Below are positions 25,615-34,313 of a stretch of DNA of 64,000 nucleotides, piece by piece. The notes beneath the pieces were generated by a model, which worked only from the letters and a program-made list of their open reading frames with translations, was not told where the DNA came from and made no database searches. This DNA comes from Oceanitalea stevensii (GTDB taxonomy: Bacteria > Actinomycetota > Actinomycetes > Actinomycetales > Actinomycetaceae), in assembly GCF_014837105.1 (NCBI RefSeq), contig NZ_JACSPO010000011.1, positions 1-64,000 of the forward strand, given 5' to 3'. The position numbers were made by a program, and so were the translations under genes. Position 1 is the first letter of the stretch. Each line of letters opens with the position of its first letter.

Positions 25615-25938
25615 ATGCCTGTCAACGGTGCCGAGCTGCTCGTCCTCGTCGTCCTCGCCGTCGTGCTCGTCGGCCCCGAACGGCTCCCGGAGTACGCCCG
25701 GAAGCTGGCGGCGCTCGTCGTCACGCTGCGGCGCCTGGCCTCCCAGGGCGGTGAGCGGCTGCGCGAGGAGCTCGGTCCGGAGTTCGACGACCTCGACCTC
25801 GCGGCGCTCGACCCGCGCCAGTACGACCCCCGGCGCATCGTCCGCGAGGCGCTGGCGGACACGCCGCCCGAGCGGCCGCGCGCCGCGGCCGAGGCGCGGC
25901 CGGCCGAGCGGGCGGCGTTCGACGCCGAGGCGACCTAA
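25615..25938 (+). CDS. tatB: Twin-arginine translocase subunit TatB-like
   Basis: 107 residues. An N-terminal Glu-containing helix (GAELLVLVVLAVVLVGPERLPEYARKL) with the GPERLP hinge is typical of TatB, and a longer charged helical tail follows. With TatC it would bind the signal peptide. A TatA/TatB/TatC set in the order A-C-B is compact; in many actinobacteria tatB is elsewhere near sigE. The gene is convergent with GH3 across a strong hairpin. Confidence 0.85.
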   Translation: MPVNGAELLVLVVLAVVLVGPERLPEYARKLAALVVTLRRLASQGGERLREELGPEFDDLDLAALDPRQYDPRRIVREALADTPPERPRAAAEARPAERAAFDAEAT

Positions 25939-25964
25939 GCCGGGGGCGGGCCGCTCGCCCCGCT

Positions 25965-26060
25965 CCCCCTCACGCGCCGAGCACCGGATTCCTCCGTCCG
26001 CAAGCCCCCTTCATGCACCGAGAGCCGGATTCCTCCAGCGAGGAATCCGGCTCTCGGCGT
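25965..26060. repeat. Palindromic repeat units forming a bidirectional hairpin
   Basis: Three units of the same family as at 22431-22630. The last two form a perfect 18-bp stem (CCGAGAGCCGGATTCCTC at 26018-26035 and its complement at 26040-26057) with a CAGC loop. It sits between the convergent tatB and GH3 stops and is a good candidate for a terminator acting on both strands, although no T-tract follows. Confidence 0.8.
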
Positions 26061-26097
26061 GTGCTCGAGCGGGTCAGGCTCGGCGCGTGGGCGGGGG

Positions 26098-28722
26098 TCA
26101 GCCCCGGGCGCCACCGAAGCGGCGCTGGAGGACCAGGGCCGTGCCGAGCAGCAGGACGGTCACCGCGACGAGCGCGAGGACCGTGACCGGTGCACCGGTC
26201 CGGGCGAGGTCACCGTCGGCCGTGTCGTCCGCACCGGCGGTCGGCGACGGGGTGTCGTCGGTGTCGTCGCCATCGTCGGTCACCGGCGGGGTGGTGCCGT
26301 CGTCGTCCGGCGTCGTCGGCTCGGGGGCCGGCGTCGTCGGCTCGGGCTCGGGCGTCGTCGGCTCCTCCACGTCCTCGGCGTAGGTGAGGCCGTAGCCGAA
26401 CGGGTAGAGCGCCCCGTCCTCGGTCTCGTCGTAGCCGGGGGTGTCGCTCTGCTGCTCGACGATCGCCTCGCGGGTGCCGGCGAGGGCGAAAGGCATCCGG
26501 CCCTGGGGCGCGTAGTCCCCGGACAGGACGTCGAGCAGGGCGGTGTCGCTCATGCCGAAGCCGGCCAGGATGGCGCCGGCGTCGCGCAGGCCGCTCTCCT
26601 CGTCCAGCACGTAGGGCTGGCGGAAGTAGACGTGGAGGATGACCTTGCTCGGGTCGTCGACCTCGTCCATGACCTGCTGGATGGTGTCGAGCGAGGGCAC
26701 GACCTCCCACGACTCGGCCTCCTCCATGCCGGAGAAGTCGAGGATGCTCGACTCCCACGGGTAGGACCCGCCGAAGCGCAGGCCGTTGTCGGTGCAGGAG
26801 GGGTCGTCCGCGCCGGCGGCGTTGTGGACGCACGCGTCCGCCGCGCCCCACGGGCTCTCGCCGTCGAGGTTGGGGATCCCGTCGATGACGCTCGGGTTGA
26901 CCCCGTGGTCGGGGTTCAGCCCGAAGTCGGGGCTGTTGCTTACGTAGTCCCCGGCGTCGGTGCGCGCCGTCATCGAGATGAGGACGTAGTCGCTGTCCTC
27001 GGCGCTCGGGCGGGTCTCGCCCTCCTCGACGTTGCCGTTGGTGACGCCGTAGCCGCGGGCGGCCACCGTCTCCTCGTTGAAGTCACCGAGGATGTAGACG
27101 TCGGAGCCGTCCTCGAGGGGCAGCACCGGGCCCTCCTCGGTCTCCTCGTTCTCGAGGAGGACGAGGGACTTGCGCTGGAGGTCCAGGCCCACCTCGCGGT
27201 TGGCCTCCGAGCCGATCGTCGCGGTGGCGACGGCCGGGTCGACGTAGGGGTTCTCGAACAGGCCCATGAGGAACATCGGCTCGAGCAGGCGCTCGGCGGC
27301 GAGGTCGATGCGGTCCTCGCTCAGCAGGCCGTCCGCGACGAGGTCGGTGATCGTCCCGACGTTGTTGAAGCCGGACAGCGTGTCCGTGCCGCCGTTGACG
27401 GCCGCGGCGACGCGCTGGGGGACGCTGGCGTCCTCCAGGCCCCACGCACGGTCGTTGATGATGCCGGTGTCGGAGTTGACGTAGCCGCCGAAGCCGAGCT
27501 GCTCGCGGAGCAGGCCGTTGACGATGGAGTCGGAGAAGGCGAAGCCGGTGACCGGGTAGTCGCCCGTGCCGCCGACCTCCGGGACGTCCACGGGCACGCC
27601 GTAGTACGGCATGATCGAGGAGACACCGGCGTCGATCGCGGCCTCGAAGGGCAGCATGTGCTCCTCGAAGAAGCCGCCGGGGTAGACCTGCGCCTTGCCG
27701 AAGGAGTAGTGCGGGTCCAGACCCAGCTCCTGCGGGCCGCCACCCGGGAAGTGCTTGAGGGTGAGGGCGACGCGGGTCTCGGGGCTCAGCGCCAGGCCGT
27801 TGTCGTTGTTGTCGACGAGCGGGCCCTGGAGCGTCTGCACGAGGGTCTCCATGATCGCGGCCGCGTGCTCGGCGTCCTCGGTGAAGGTCTCGTGGGTGCG
27901 GTACCAGCGTGGCTCGGTCGACAGGTCGGCCATGTAGCCGTACATGCCGCGCAGGCCGATGGAGGCCCACTCCTCGCCCATGACGCCGGCGAAGTCCTCG
28001 ACGACGGACATGTCACCCGTCGTGGGGTCCTCGCCCGTCGCGAGGGCCTCCTCCCCCAGCGCGGCGGCCGCGATCCCGGCCTCCTTGGGGAAGGCGCTGA
28101 AGGCCCCGGCGGACTCGTTGATGCCGGCGCGCGCGTCCGGGTCGATGTGGTTGCGCGCGTTGGACTTGAACAGCGCCGGGATGCCGAGGCGGGTCGCCTC
28201 GCTCATCTCCTGGACCTCGTTGGTGAAGCCCGCCGCCTCGGCAGGGGTCACCGAGGTGGAGGCCTGGAAGCCGCCACCGGAGCCGCCGCACTGGGCGTCG
28301 TCCTCACCCGTCACCGTGTTGCGGAAGACGAAGCGGTGCATGTGCTGCGTGTTGATGAAGTTGTCCGCGGACGCCGGCACGGTTCCGCGGACCCCGTCCT
28401 CGCACGCCGCGTTGAGCGTGTCGATGAGCATGAGCCCGGCCTTCTCGTCCAGGTCCATCTGGGCGACCAGGTCGGCGACGCGCTCGTCGACGGGCAGACG
28501 CCAGTCCTCGTAGGCGTCGAGCTCACCGTCCTTGCTGAGGTCGCGGAACTCGTACCCGTCGACCTCGATGATGTCCGTGACGCGGCTCTCGAGCACGGGC
28601 TGCTCGAGCTCGGGCGCCGGGACGGTCGCCGCACCGGCGCCGACCGTGAGCGTCAGTGCCAGCGGCGCCGCCGCGGCGGCGGCCACAGCGGTCCGCAGCC
28701 CCACACGTGGGCTTCGAGACAT
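26098..28722 (-). CDS. Cell-wall-anchored glycoside hydrolase family 3 enzyme
   Basis: 874 residues from ATG 28722, with GAGGAGG upstream. A signal peptide (1-32) leads into GH3 domains: DLVAQMDLDEKAGLMLID at the front, TLKHFPGGG, and the nucleophile region GFGGYVNSDTGI with Asp418. A Thr/Pro/Asp-rich spacer is followed by LARTG (about 839-843), a membrane helix and an RRFGGARG tail, a sortase signal of the LAXTG type. It should act on oligosaccharides at the cell surface, probably as a beta-glycosidase. A role in releasing glucuronate or trimming its oligomers is inferred from the locus. Paired TTGCCG hexamers lie about 150 bp upstream. Confidence 0.88.
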   Translation of the reverse strand: MSRSPRVGLRTAVAAAAAAPLALTLTVGAGAATVPAPELEQPVLESRVTDIIEVDGYEFRDLSKDGELDAYEDWRLPVDERVADLVAQMDLDEKAGLMLIDTLNAACEDGVRGTVPASADNFINTQHMHRFVFRNTVTGEDDAQCGGSGGGFQASTSVTPAEAAGFTNEVQEMSEATRLGIPALFKSNARNHIDPDARAGINESAGAFSAFPKEAGIAAAALGEEALATGEDPTTGDMSVVEDFAGVMGEEWASIGLRGMYGYMADLSTEPRWYRTHETFTEDAEHAAAIMETLVQTLQGPLVDNNDNGLALSPETRVALTLKHFPGGGPQELGLDPHYSFGKAQVYPGGFFEEHMLPFEAAIDAGVSSIMPYYGVPVDVPEVGGTGDYPVTGFAFSDSIVNGLLREQLGFGGYVNSDTGIINDRAWGLEDASVPQRVAAAVNGGTDTLSGFNNVGTITDLVADGLLSEDRIDLAAERLLEPMFLMGLFENPYVDPAVATATIGSEANREVGLDLQRKSLVLLENEETEEGPVLPLEDGSDVYILGDFNEETVAARGYGVTNGNVEEGETRPSAEDSDYVLISMTARTDAGDYVSNSPDFGLNPDHGVNPSVIDGIPNLDGESPWGAADACVHNAAGADDPSCTDNGLRFGGSYPWESSILDFSGMEEAESWEVVPSLDTIQQVMDEVDDPSKVILHVYFRQPYVLDEESGLRDAGAILAGFGMSDTALLDVLSGDYAPQGRMPFALAGTREAIVEQQSDTPGYDETEDGALYPFGYGLTYAEDVEEPTTPEPEPTTPAPEPTTPDDDGTTPPVTDDGDDTDDTPSPTAGADDTADGDLARTGAPVTVLALVAVTVLLLGTALVLQRRFGGARG

Positions 28723-28870
28723 TCTTCCTCCTCATGTTCACGTCGTCGTTGACGATGTCGTCATCGACAGGACGTCGCGCACGCTGCGCGACCGGGCCGA
28801 CGGCGGCGCGTCCCCGCGCCCCTCGGCCATCGCCCGATCGTCGCTGTGGCTCACGCCACGCGCCGAGCAG

Positions 28871-28886
28871 TTGCCGGATGTTGCCG
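28871..28886. promoter_or_regulatory. Two TTGCCG hexamers upstream of GH3
   Basis: TTGCCG at 28871 and again at 28881, a 10-bp spacing that matches the other arrays. They lie between the gnd stop (28978) and the GH3 start (28722), in the only sizeable gap on this strand. The match to the wider TTGCCA set is weaker here because only two copies are present. Confidence 0.5.
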
Positions 28887-28977
28887 CCCGTCCGGACCAA
28901 CCCGGGCGCCGGGACGCCGACGGCCCCGCCGAGCCGGGGCTCGACGGGGCCGTGAGGAGGCCTGGGAGGGCGCGGGG

Positions 28978-30429
28978 TCAGGCCTGCGCGGTCTCGCTGC
29001 GGTCCCCGGACCACTCGGTGTGGAACGTCCCGGGACGGTCGACCCGGTTGTAGGTGTGCGCACCGAAGAAGTCGCGCAGCCCCTGGACGAGGGACGCCGG
29101 CAGGCGCTCGGCCCGCACGGTGTCGTAGTACGCGAGCGCGGCGGAGAAGCCGGGGACCGGCACACCGTCGGCGATGGCGTGGCTGACGGCTGCGCGCCAC
29201 CCGGCCTGGCTCGACTCGAGCCCGGCGGCCACCGACGGCGCCTCGAGCAGCGTGGTGAGGTTCCCCGCGGCGTACTCGGAACGGATGCGCTCGAGGAGGC
29301 GGGCGCGGATGATGCAGCCTCCGCGCCAGATCTTGGCGACCTCGGCGATGTCGATGTCCCAGCCGAACTCCTCGGAGGCGGTCCGGATCTGGTCCAGGCC
29401 CTGGGCGTAGGCGACGACCTTCGAGGCCCACAGCGCCTGGCGGACGTTCTCCACGAGCTCGGCGCGGGCGCCGGTGTCGACGGCGGCGCGGGCGGGGCCC
29501 TGGAGGGCGGCGCGGGAGGCCTCGCGCAGGGCGGTGTGGCCGGAGGTGGACCGGGCGAAGACGGACTCGGCGATCGTGTTGACCGGCACCCCGAGCTGGA
29601 GCGCGATCTGCACGGTCCACTGCCCGGTGCCCTTCTGGGCGGCGGCGTCGGCGACGACGTCGACGAAGGGGCGGCCGGTCTCGGCGTCGACGTGACGGAG
29701 CACCTCGGCGGTGATCTCGATGAGGTAGGAGTCGAGGTCACCGGTGTTCCACTCGGTGAAGACCTCGGCGAGCTCCCCGGCCTCGAGGCCGGCGGAGCGC
29801 AGGACGTCGTAGGCCTCGGCGATGAACTGCATGTCGGCGTACTCGATGCCGTTGTGCACCATCTTGACGAAGTGGCCGGCGCCGTCGGGGCCGATGTGGA
29901 CGCAGCAGGGCTCGCCGTCGACCTTCGCGGAGATGTCCTCGAGGATCGGGCCGAGGGTCACGTAGGACTCCGCGGGGCCGCCGGGCATGATGCTCGGGCC
30001 GTTGAGCGCGCCCTCCTCGCCGCCGGAGATGCCGGCGCCGACGAAGTGCAGGCCCTGGTCGCGGAGGTAGGACTCGCGGCGGCGGGTGTCCTCGTAGTGG
30101 GCGTTGCCGCCGTCCACGATGATGTCCCCCTCCTCGAGGAGCGGGATGAGGGACTCGATGACGGCGTCGGTCGGGCCGCCGGCCTTGACCATGATGATCA
30201 TCTTGCGGGGGCGCTCGAGGCTGGCGACGAAGTCCGCCAGCTCCTCCGACGCGACGAAGGTGCCCTCGTCGCCGTAGGCCGAGACGAGCTCCTCGGTCTT
30301 GGCGAAGGTGCGGTTGTACAGCGCCACGGTGTAGCCGTGACGTGCCAGGTTGCGGGCAAGGTTGCTGCCCATGACGGCGAGTCCGATGACTCCGATCTGC
30401 GCGGAGGCAGTCGCCTTGTTGTCAGTCAC
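28978..30429 (-). CDS. gnd: 6-phosphogluconate dehydrogenase, decarboxylating
   Basis: 483 residues. The NADP-binding fold starts with IGVIGLAVMGSNLARN (12-27) and LYNRT (NADP-type). The family signatures IIVDGGNAHYEDT (103-115) and GISGGEEGALNGPSIMPGG (133-151) are complete, and the catalytic Lys189, Asn193 and Glu196 are in FVKMVHNGIEY. It converts 6-phosphogluconate to ribulose-5-phosphate, CO2 and NADPH. Its presence inside the uronate locus, with gluconokinase, suggests the carbon enters the pentose phosphate pathway. The length equals that of the usual long-form enzyme. Confidence 0.95.
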   Translation of the reverse strand: MTDNKATASAQIGVIGLAVMGSNLARNLARHGYTVALYNRTFAKTEELVSAYGDEGTFVASEELADFVASLERPRKMIIMVKAGGPTDAVIESLIPLLEEGDIIVDGGNAHYEDTRRRESYLRDQGLHFVGAGISGGEEGALNGPSIMPGGPAESYVTLGPILEDISAKVDGEPCCVHIGPDGAGHFVKMVHNGIEYADMQFIAEAYDVLRSAGLEAGELAEVFTEWNTGDLDSYLIEITAEVLRHVDAETGRPFVDVVADAAAQKGTGQWTVQIALQLGVPVNTIAESVFARSTSGHTALREASRAALQGPARAAVDTGARAELVENVRQALWASKVVAYAQGLDQIRTASEEFGWDIDIAEVAKIWRGGCIIRARLLERIRSEYAAGNLTTLLEAPSVAAGLESSQAGWRAAVSHAIADGVPVPGFSAALAYYDTVRAERLPASLVQGLRDFFGAHTYNRVDRPGTFHTEWSGDRSETAQA

Positions 30430-30517
30430 GTGCTGGGTCCTTTCATCGGCGGCTTTGTGACGCTACGGCCCCCAGTATGGCGGCAGGCCCGCGCGCGGCC
30501 GCAGTGGTGTCCATCAG

Positions 30518-30523
30518 TTGCCA
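30518..30523. promoter_or_regulatory. Single TTGCCA hexamer upstream of gnd
   Basis: One TTGCCA lies about 90 bp before the gnd start and just after the lacI stop. With no partner at 10 bp it is a weak site, listed only because the same hexamer marks the other promoters of the locus. Confidence 0.25.
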
Positions 30524-30529
30524 CGGCCC

Positions 30530-31561
30530 TCAGGAGCGCATGAGCCGGCCCCTGCCGGCGCGGGCGGTGGAGTCCCGCGCGACGAGCTTGACCGGCAGCA
30601 CGACGGGCTGCTCGCTCGAGCGTGCCCCGCCGATGATCGCGATGAGGTTGCGCACCGCCGTGGCGCCCTGGAGCGACAGCGGCGACGCGACCGAGGTGAG
30701 GGCGGGGACGGTGAGCGCGCCGGTGCGGCTGTTGTCGAAGCCGACGACGCTCACGTCGCCGGGCACCGACACCCCCAGGGCGCGCAGCCCGCGGACGAAG
30801 CCGACGGCCATGACGTCGTTGAAGGCGACGACGGCGGTGCTCGGGTTCTGCGCCCACCGCCGGGCCGCCTTGGCCCCTCCCTCGACCGTCGGGGAGTTGG
30901 GGCCGATCCGGCGCACCCGCAGCTCCAGCTCCAGGCCCGCCTCCTCCAGGCCGCGCCACCGCACGCCGTCGGCCCACGAGGCCTCGGGCCCGGCGACGTA
31001 GGTGATCTCCCGGTGCCCCAGCTGCCCGAGGTGCTCGGCCGCCCGGCGCACACCGCGCGCGCCGTCGGTGAGGACGCTGGGCAGGCCGCTGACGACGCGG
31101 TTGAGGACGATGACCGGCCGCTGCTTGGCGATGGCCCGGATGCCGGAGTCCGAGAGCCGCGGGCTGGTGAGGACGAGCCCGTCGACGGCGCCGAGGAACT
31201 TCTCGGCGGCCTCCCGCTCACGCAGGTAGGACTCCTGGGCGTCGAAGAGCAGCATCGTGTAGCCGGCCGCCTCCGCGGCGGCGGACGCGCCCCGGATGAC
31301 GTCGACGAAGAGCGGGTTGCCGATGTCCGCGACGACCATGGCGAGCATCCGCGTGTTGACCGCGCTGAGCACGGGAGCCACCGAGGAGCGCCGGTATCCC
31401 AGCGTGGCGGCCGCGGCGCGGACCTTCTCCGCCGTCGCCGCGCTCACGCGCCCGGGACGCGCCAGGGCCCGCGACACCGTGGACGGCGCAACCCCCGCGG
31501 CCTTCGCGACGTCGTAGATCGTCGGCGCCCTGCCGGGGTCGGTCCCTCCCTCGCTGTCCAT
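30530..31561 (-). CDS. LacI-family regulator of the sugar-acid locus
   Basis: 343 residues from ATG 31561; upstream in-frame codons cross the operator. The LacI helix-turn-helix is complete (TIYDVAKAAGVAPSTVSRAL, 14-33, then GRVSAATAEKVRAAAATLGY). A periplasmic-binding-protein-like ligand domain follows (NTRMLAMVVADIGNPLFVDVIRG; VVAFNDVMAVGFVRGLRALG; SVVGFDNS). It would bind a pathway sugar acid or phosphate and release DNA. A TGGCAA-CGAG-TTGCCA palindrome lies 33 bp upstream of its start, between it and larE, so self-control and control of the lar genes are likely. Confidence 0.92.
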   Translation of the reverse strand: MDSEGGTDPGRAPTIYDVAKAAGVAPSTVSRALARPGRVSAATAEKVRAAAATLGYRRSSVAPVLSAVNTRMLAMVVADIGNPLFVDVIRGASAAAEAAGYTMLLFDAQESYLREREAAEKFLGAVDGLVLTSPRLSDSGIRAIAKQRPVIVLNRVVSGLPSVLTDGARGVRRAAEHLGQLGHREITYVAGPEASWADGVRWRGLEEAGLELELRVRRIGPNSPTVEGGAKAARRWAQNPSTAVVAFNDVMAVGFVRGLRALGVSVPGDVSVVGFDNSRTGALTVPALTSVASPLSLQGATAVRNLIAIIGGARSSEQPVVLPVKLVARDSTARAGRGRLMRS

Positions 31562-31583
31562 ACCGGCCAACGGTAAGGTCACA

Positions 31584-31609
31584 GGGCAACCGGTGGCAAC
31601 GAGTTGCCA
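31584..31609. promoter_or_regulatory. Operator between lacI and larE
   Basis: TGGCAA at 31594 and TTGCCA at 31604 form a perfect palindrome around CGAG, the classical LacI-family half-site arrangement. A third copy, GGGCAA at 31584, keeps the 10-bp period. The site lies between divergent starts 31561 and 31665. It links the direct-repeat arrays elsewhere in the locus to this regulator. Confidence 0.75.
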
Positions 31610-31664
31610 CGCCGCCTCCCGGCTCGCACACACTGGAAGCTCACGTGCACGAAGGAGCAGATCC

Positions 31665-32519
31665 ATGACGACGACGACGGCGGTACCCGGCCTGAGCGGA
31701 CCGGCGGCACAGGCCGCGACGGCGGTCGAGCAGATGCTCGCCGGCCACGCGCCCCTGGGCGTGGCCTACTCCGGCGGCGTGGACTCCGCGACGCTCCTCG
31801 CCCTGGCGGTGCGCACGCTCGGGCCCGCGAACGTCGTCGCCGTGCTCGGCGTCTCCCCCAGCCTCGCCACCGACGAGCGGTCCAGGGCCCACGAGACCGC
31901 CGCGGTCATCGGCGCGCGCGTCGTCGAGATCGAGACCCACGAGGGCGAGTCGGAGGCCTACCGCGCCAACGGACCCGACCGCTGCTTCCACTGCAAGGAC
32001 GAGCTCTTCGCGCGCATCGACGACGAGCTCGTCGCCGAGCTCGGTCTCGCCGCCGTCGCCTACGGCGAGAACGCCGACGACGCCGAGCGGCCCGACCGGC
32101 CCGGCGCCCAGGCCGCGACGAACCACAGCGTGCTGCGCCCCATGGCCGAGGCGGGGATGACCAAGGCGATGGTGCGGGAGGTCGCGCGGGCCCTCGCGGT
32201 GCCGGTCGCCGACAAGCCCGCCGCCCCGTGCCTCGCCTCGCGGATCCCGCACTTCTCGGAGGTCACCCCCGAGAAGCTGCGGCAGGTGGACCGCGCCGAG
32301 GGCGCGCTGCGCCGGCTCGGCTTCACCGACTGCCGCGTGCGCCACCACGGTGACGTCGCCCGGATCGAGCTGCTCCCCGAGGAGCTCCTCACCGCCGTCC
32401 AGCGCCGCGAGGAGGTGGACCGGGCCGTGCGCGACGCCGGCTTCCGCTTCGCCGCCCTCGACCTGCGCGGCATCCAGTCCGGCGCGTTCACCCTGCCGCT
32501 GGTGTCCGTCCGTGGCTGA
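31665..32519 (+). CDS. larE: LarE, sulfur transferase for nickel-pincer cofactor synthesis
   Basis: 284 residues from ATG 31665, with GAAGGAG upstream. The PP-loop SGGVDS is at 36-41. Family motifs NGPDRCFHCKDELF (Cys107, Cys110), AYGENADD and KPAAPCLASRIP are present; Cys189 in PCLASR is the position of the sacrificial cysteine in L. plantarum LarE. LarE adenylates the pyridinium dicarboxylate mononucleotide and adds sulfur to make the pincer thio groups. It overlaps larB by eight bases. The cofactor is needed by LarA-type enzymes, and the only such gene here is at 21106. Confidence 0.92.
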   Translation: MTTTTAVPGLSGPAAQAATAVEQMLAGHAPLGVAYSGGVDSATLLALAVRTLGPANVVAVLGVSPSLATDERSRAHETAAVIGARVVEIETHEGESEAYRANGPDRCFHCKDELFARIDDELVAELGLAAVAYGENADDAERPDRPGAQAATNHSVLRPMAEAGMTKAMVREVARALAVPVADKPAAPCLASRIPHFSEVTPEKLRQVDRAEGALRRLGFTDCRVRHHGDVARIELLPEELLTAVQRREEVDRAVRDAGFRFAALDLRGIQSGAFTLPLVSVRG

Positions 32520-33189
32520 CGCCTGGGAGCCGGGCCCCGAGCTCGCGCGCATCGCCCACCTCGACCACGACCGCGCCGCCCGGCGCGGCTACCCCGAGGC
32601 CGTGCTCTGCGAGCCGAAGAGCGTCGAGCAGGTCGCGCTCATCGCCGCCGAGGTCGCGGCGGCCGGCACGCCCACCCTCTTCACCCGCGCGACGCCCGAG
32701 CAGGCGGCCGCCGTCCTCGCCGCGCTGCCCGACGCGCACCACGACCCGATCGCACGGGTGGTGGCCTGGCCCGCCGCGGCGCCCGAGCCCAGCGGCGGCC
32801 TCGTCGTCGTCGTCAGTGCCGGCACCTCCGACCTGCCCGTGGCCCGCGAGGCCGAGCTCACCGCCCGCTACCTCGGCCGGCGGACCGAGCTCGTCGTCGA
32901 CGTCGGCGTCGCCGGCCTGCACCGGGTGCTCGGGCACCTCGACCTCCTCCGCTCGGCACGCGTCGTCGTGGTCGCCGCGGGGATGGACGGCGCTCTGCCG
33001 AGCGTCGTCGCCGGACTGGTGAGCGCACCGGTCGTGGCCGTGCCGACGTCCGTCGGCTACGGCGCCGCCTTCGGGGGCGTCGCACCGCTGCTGTCGATGC
33101 TCAACGCCTGCGCCCCCGGGGTCGCCGTCGTCAACATCGACAACGGCTACGGCGGTGGCCACCTGGCCGCCCAGATCGCCTCCTCCTGA
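32512..33189 (+). CDS. larB: LarB, pyridinium-3,5-biscarboxylate mononucleotide synthase
   Basis: 225 residues from GTG 32512 inside the end of larE. The PurE-like domain motifs VVSAGTSDLPVAREA, VAAGMDGALPSVVAGLV, VPTSVGYGAAFGGVAPLLSMLNACAPG and VNIDNGYGGG are diagnostic of LarB. It carboxylates nicotinic acid adenine dinucleotide and cleaves the phosphoanhydride, the first step of pincer synthesis. It is followed 72 bp later by dctP1. The nickel insertase LarC is not found in the window. Confidence 0.93.
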   Translation: MADAWEPGPELARIAHLDHDRAARRGYPEAVLCEPKSVEQVALIAAEVAAAGTPTLFTRATPEQAAAVLAALPDAHHDPIARVVAWPAAAPEPSGGLVVVVSAGTSDLPVAREAELTARYLGRRTELVVDVGVAGLHRVLGHLDLLRSARVVVVAAGMDGALPSVVAGLVSAPVVAVPTSVGYGAAFGGVAPLLSMLNACAPGVAVVNIDNGYGGGHLAAQIASS

Positions 33190-33261
33190 AGAGGCCCACG
33201 AACCACGCCGACAGGCGAGAATCAACCAAGAGACGGGCACGTGTGCCCGGGGGAGGCACCC

Positions 33262-34281
33262 ATGTCCCGACGACTCACCACCGCCGCTGCTGCAGGGCTG
33301 ACGCTGGGCGCGCTGGCCGCGTGCAGCGCCTCGCTCGAGCCGGGCACCAACGAGGGCGACGTGCTCCACCTCGCCCTCAACCAGACGGAGTCCCACCCCT
33401 CCTACATCGCGCTCGACGCCTGGGGCGAGTACATGGAGGAGCAGACCGACGGCCGCTGGAGCATCGACGTCTACCCCAACGAGACGCTCGGCGCCCAGGC
33501 CGAGGCGATGCAGCTCGTCTCGGACGGCTCGGTCGAGATGGCGATCGTCTCCGGCCCGCAGCTGGAGAACCTCAACCGCGACTTCATCGCCCTCAACCTG
33601 CCGACGACCTTCGACGACATCGACCACCAGATGCGCGTGGTCCACGACCCCGCCATCGTCGGGGACCTGTACGCCTCCCTGGAGGAAACGAACAACTTCA
33701 CCGTCCTCGGCGGCTTCACCCAGGGCGCGCGCAGCGTCTACACGACCTTCGGGCCCGTCGAGACGCCCGAGGACCTCGCCGGCCAGAAGCTGCGCGTGCA
33801 GGAGTCCGAGCTCAACGTCGCGATGGCGCAGGCGCTGGGCGCCTCCGCCACACCGATGGCCTACGGCGAGCTGTACACGGGCCTGCAGTCCGGCGTCGTG
33901 GACGCCGCGGAGAACAACGAGGTCTCCTACGCCTCGCAGCGGCACTTCGAGGTGGCCCCGCACTGGAGCTACACCAACCACCTCGTGGGCCTGGACTACC
34001 TCATCATCAACACCGACATGCTCGCCTCGATGACCGCGGAGGACAGGGCGGTCCTCGACGAGGGCTGGGAGCTCGCCCGCGCCGAGCACGTCGACCTGTG
34101 GCTGCAGGCCACGGAGGACGCGGTCGCCACCGCGGAGGCCGGCGGTGCCACCTTCCACGAGGTCGACGACCAGGTCTTCTTCGACGCTCTCGAGCCGCTG
34201 GCCGACCGCTTCCTCACGACCGACGACCAGTGGGCGATCTACGACGCGGCACGGGCCGCCTCGACGGAGTCCGCAGGCTGA
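33262..34281 (+). CDS. TRAP transporter substrate-binding lipoprotein DctP (copy 1)
   Basis: 339 residues from ATG 33262, preceded by GGGGGAGG. The lipobox LAACS anchors it to the membrane. DctP-family sequence follows (PNETLGAQAEAMQLVSDGSVEMAIVSG; DLAGQKLRVQES; GELYTGLQSGVVDAAENN). The Arg in KLRVQES is the usual carboxylate-binding residue. It most likely binds a uronate or aldonate. It is closely similar to the copy at 34521 (shared LALNQTE, HPSYIALD, TNHLVGLDY) and sits in the larE-larB transcript, apart from the membrane subunits. Confidence 0.92.
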   Translation: MSRRLTTAAAAGLTLGALAACSASLEPGTNEGDVLHLALNQTESHPSYIALDAWGEYMEEQTDGRWSIDVYPNETLGAQAEAMQLVSDGSVEMAIVSGPQLENLNRDFIALNLPTTFDDIDHQMRVVHDPAIVGDLYASLEETNNFTVLGGFTQGARSVYTTFGPVETPEDLAGQKLRVQESELNVAMAQALGASATPMAYGELYTGLQSGVVDAAENNEVSYASQRHFEVAPHWSYTNHLVGLDYLIINTDMLASMTAEDRAVLDEGWELARAEHVDLWLQATEDAVATAEAGGATFHEVDDQVFFDALEPLADRFLTTDDQWAIYDAARAASTESAG

Positions 34282-34313
34282 GAGGGGTGGATCCGTCACG
34301 GCGAGGTCACGGA

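Noticed and set aside
26059..28752. 897-codon open frame on the plus strand opposite GH3
   Set aside because: Antisense to a full GH3 gene with all motifs and a signal peptide; the sequence is repetitive and unlike any protein family.
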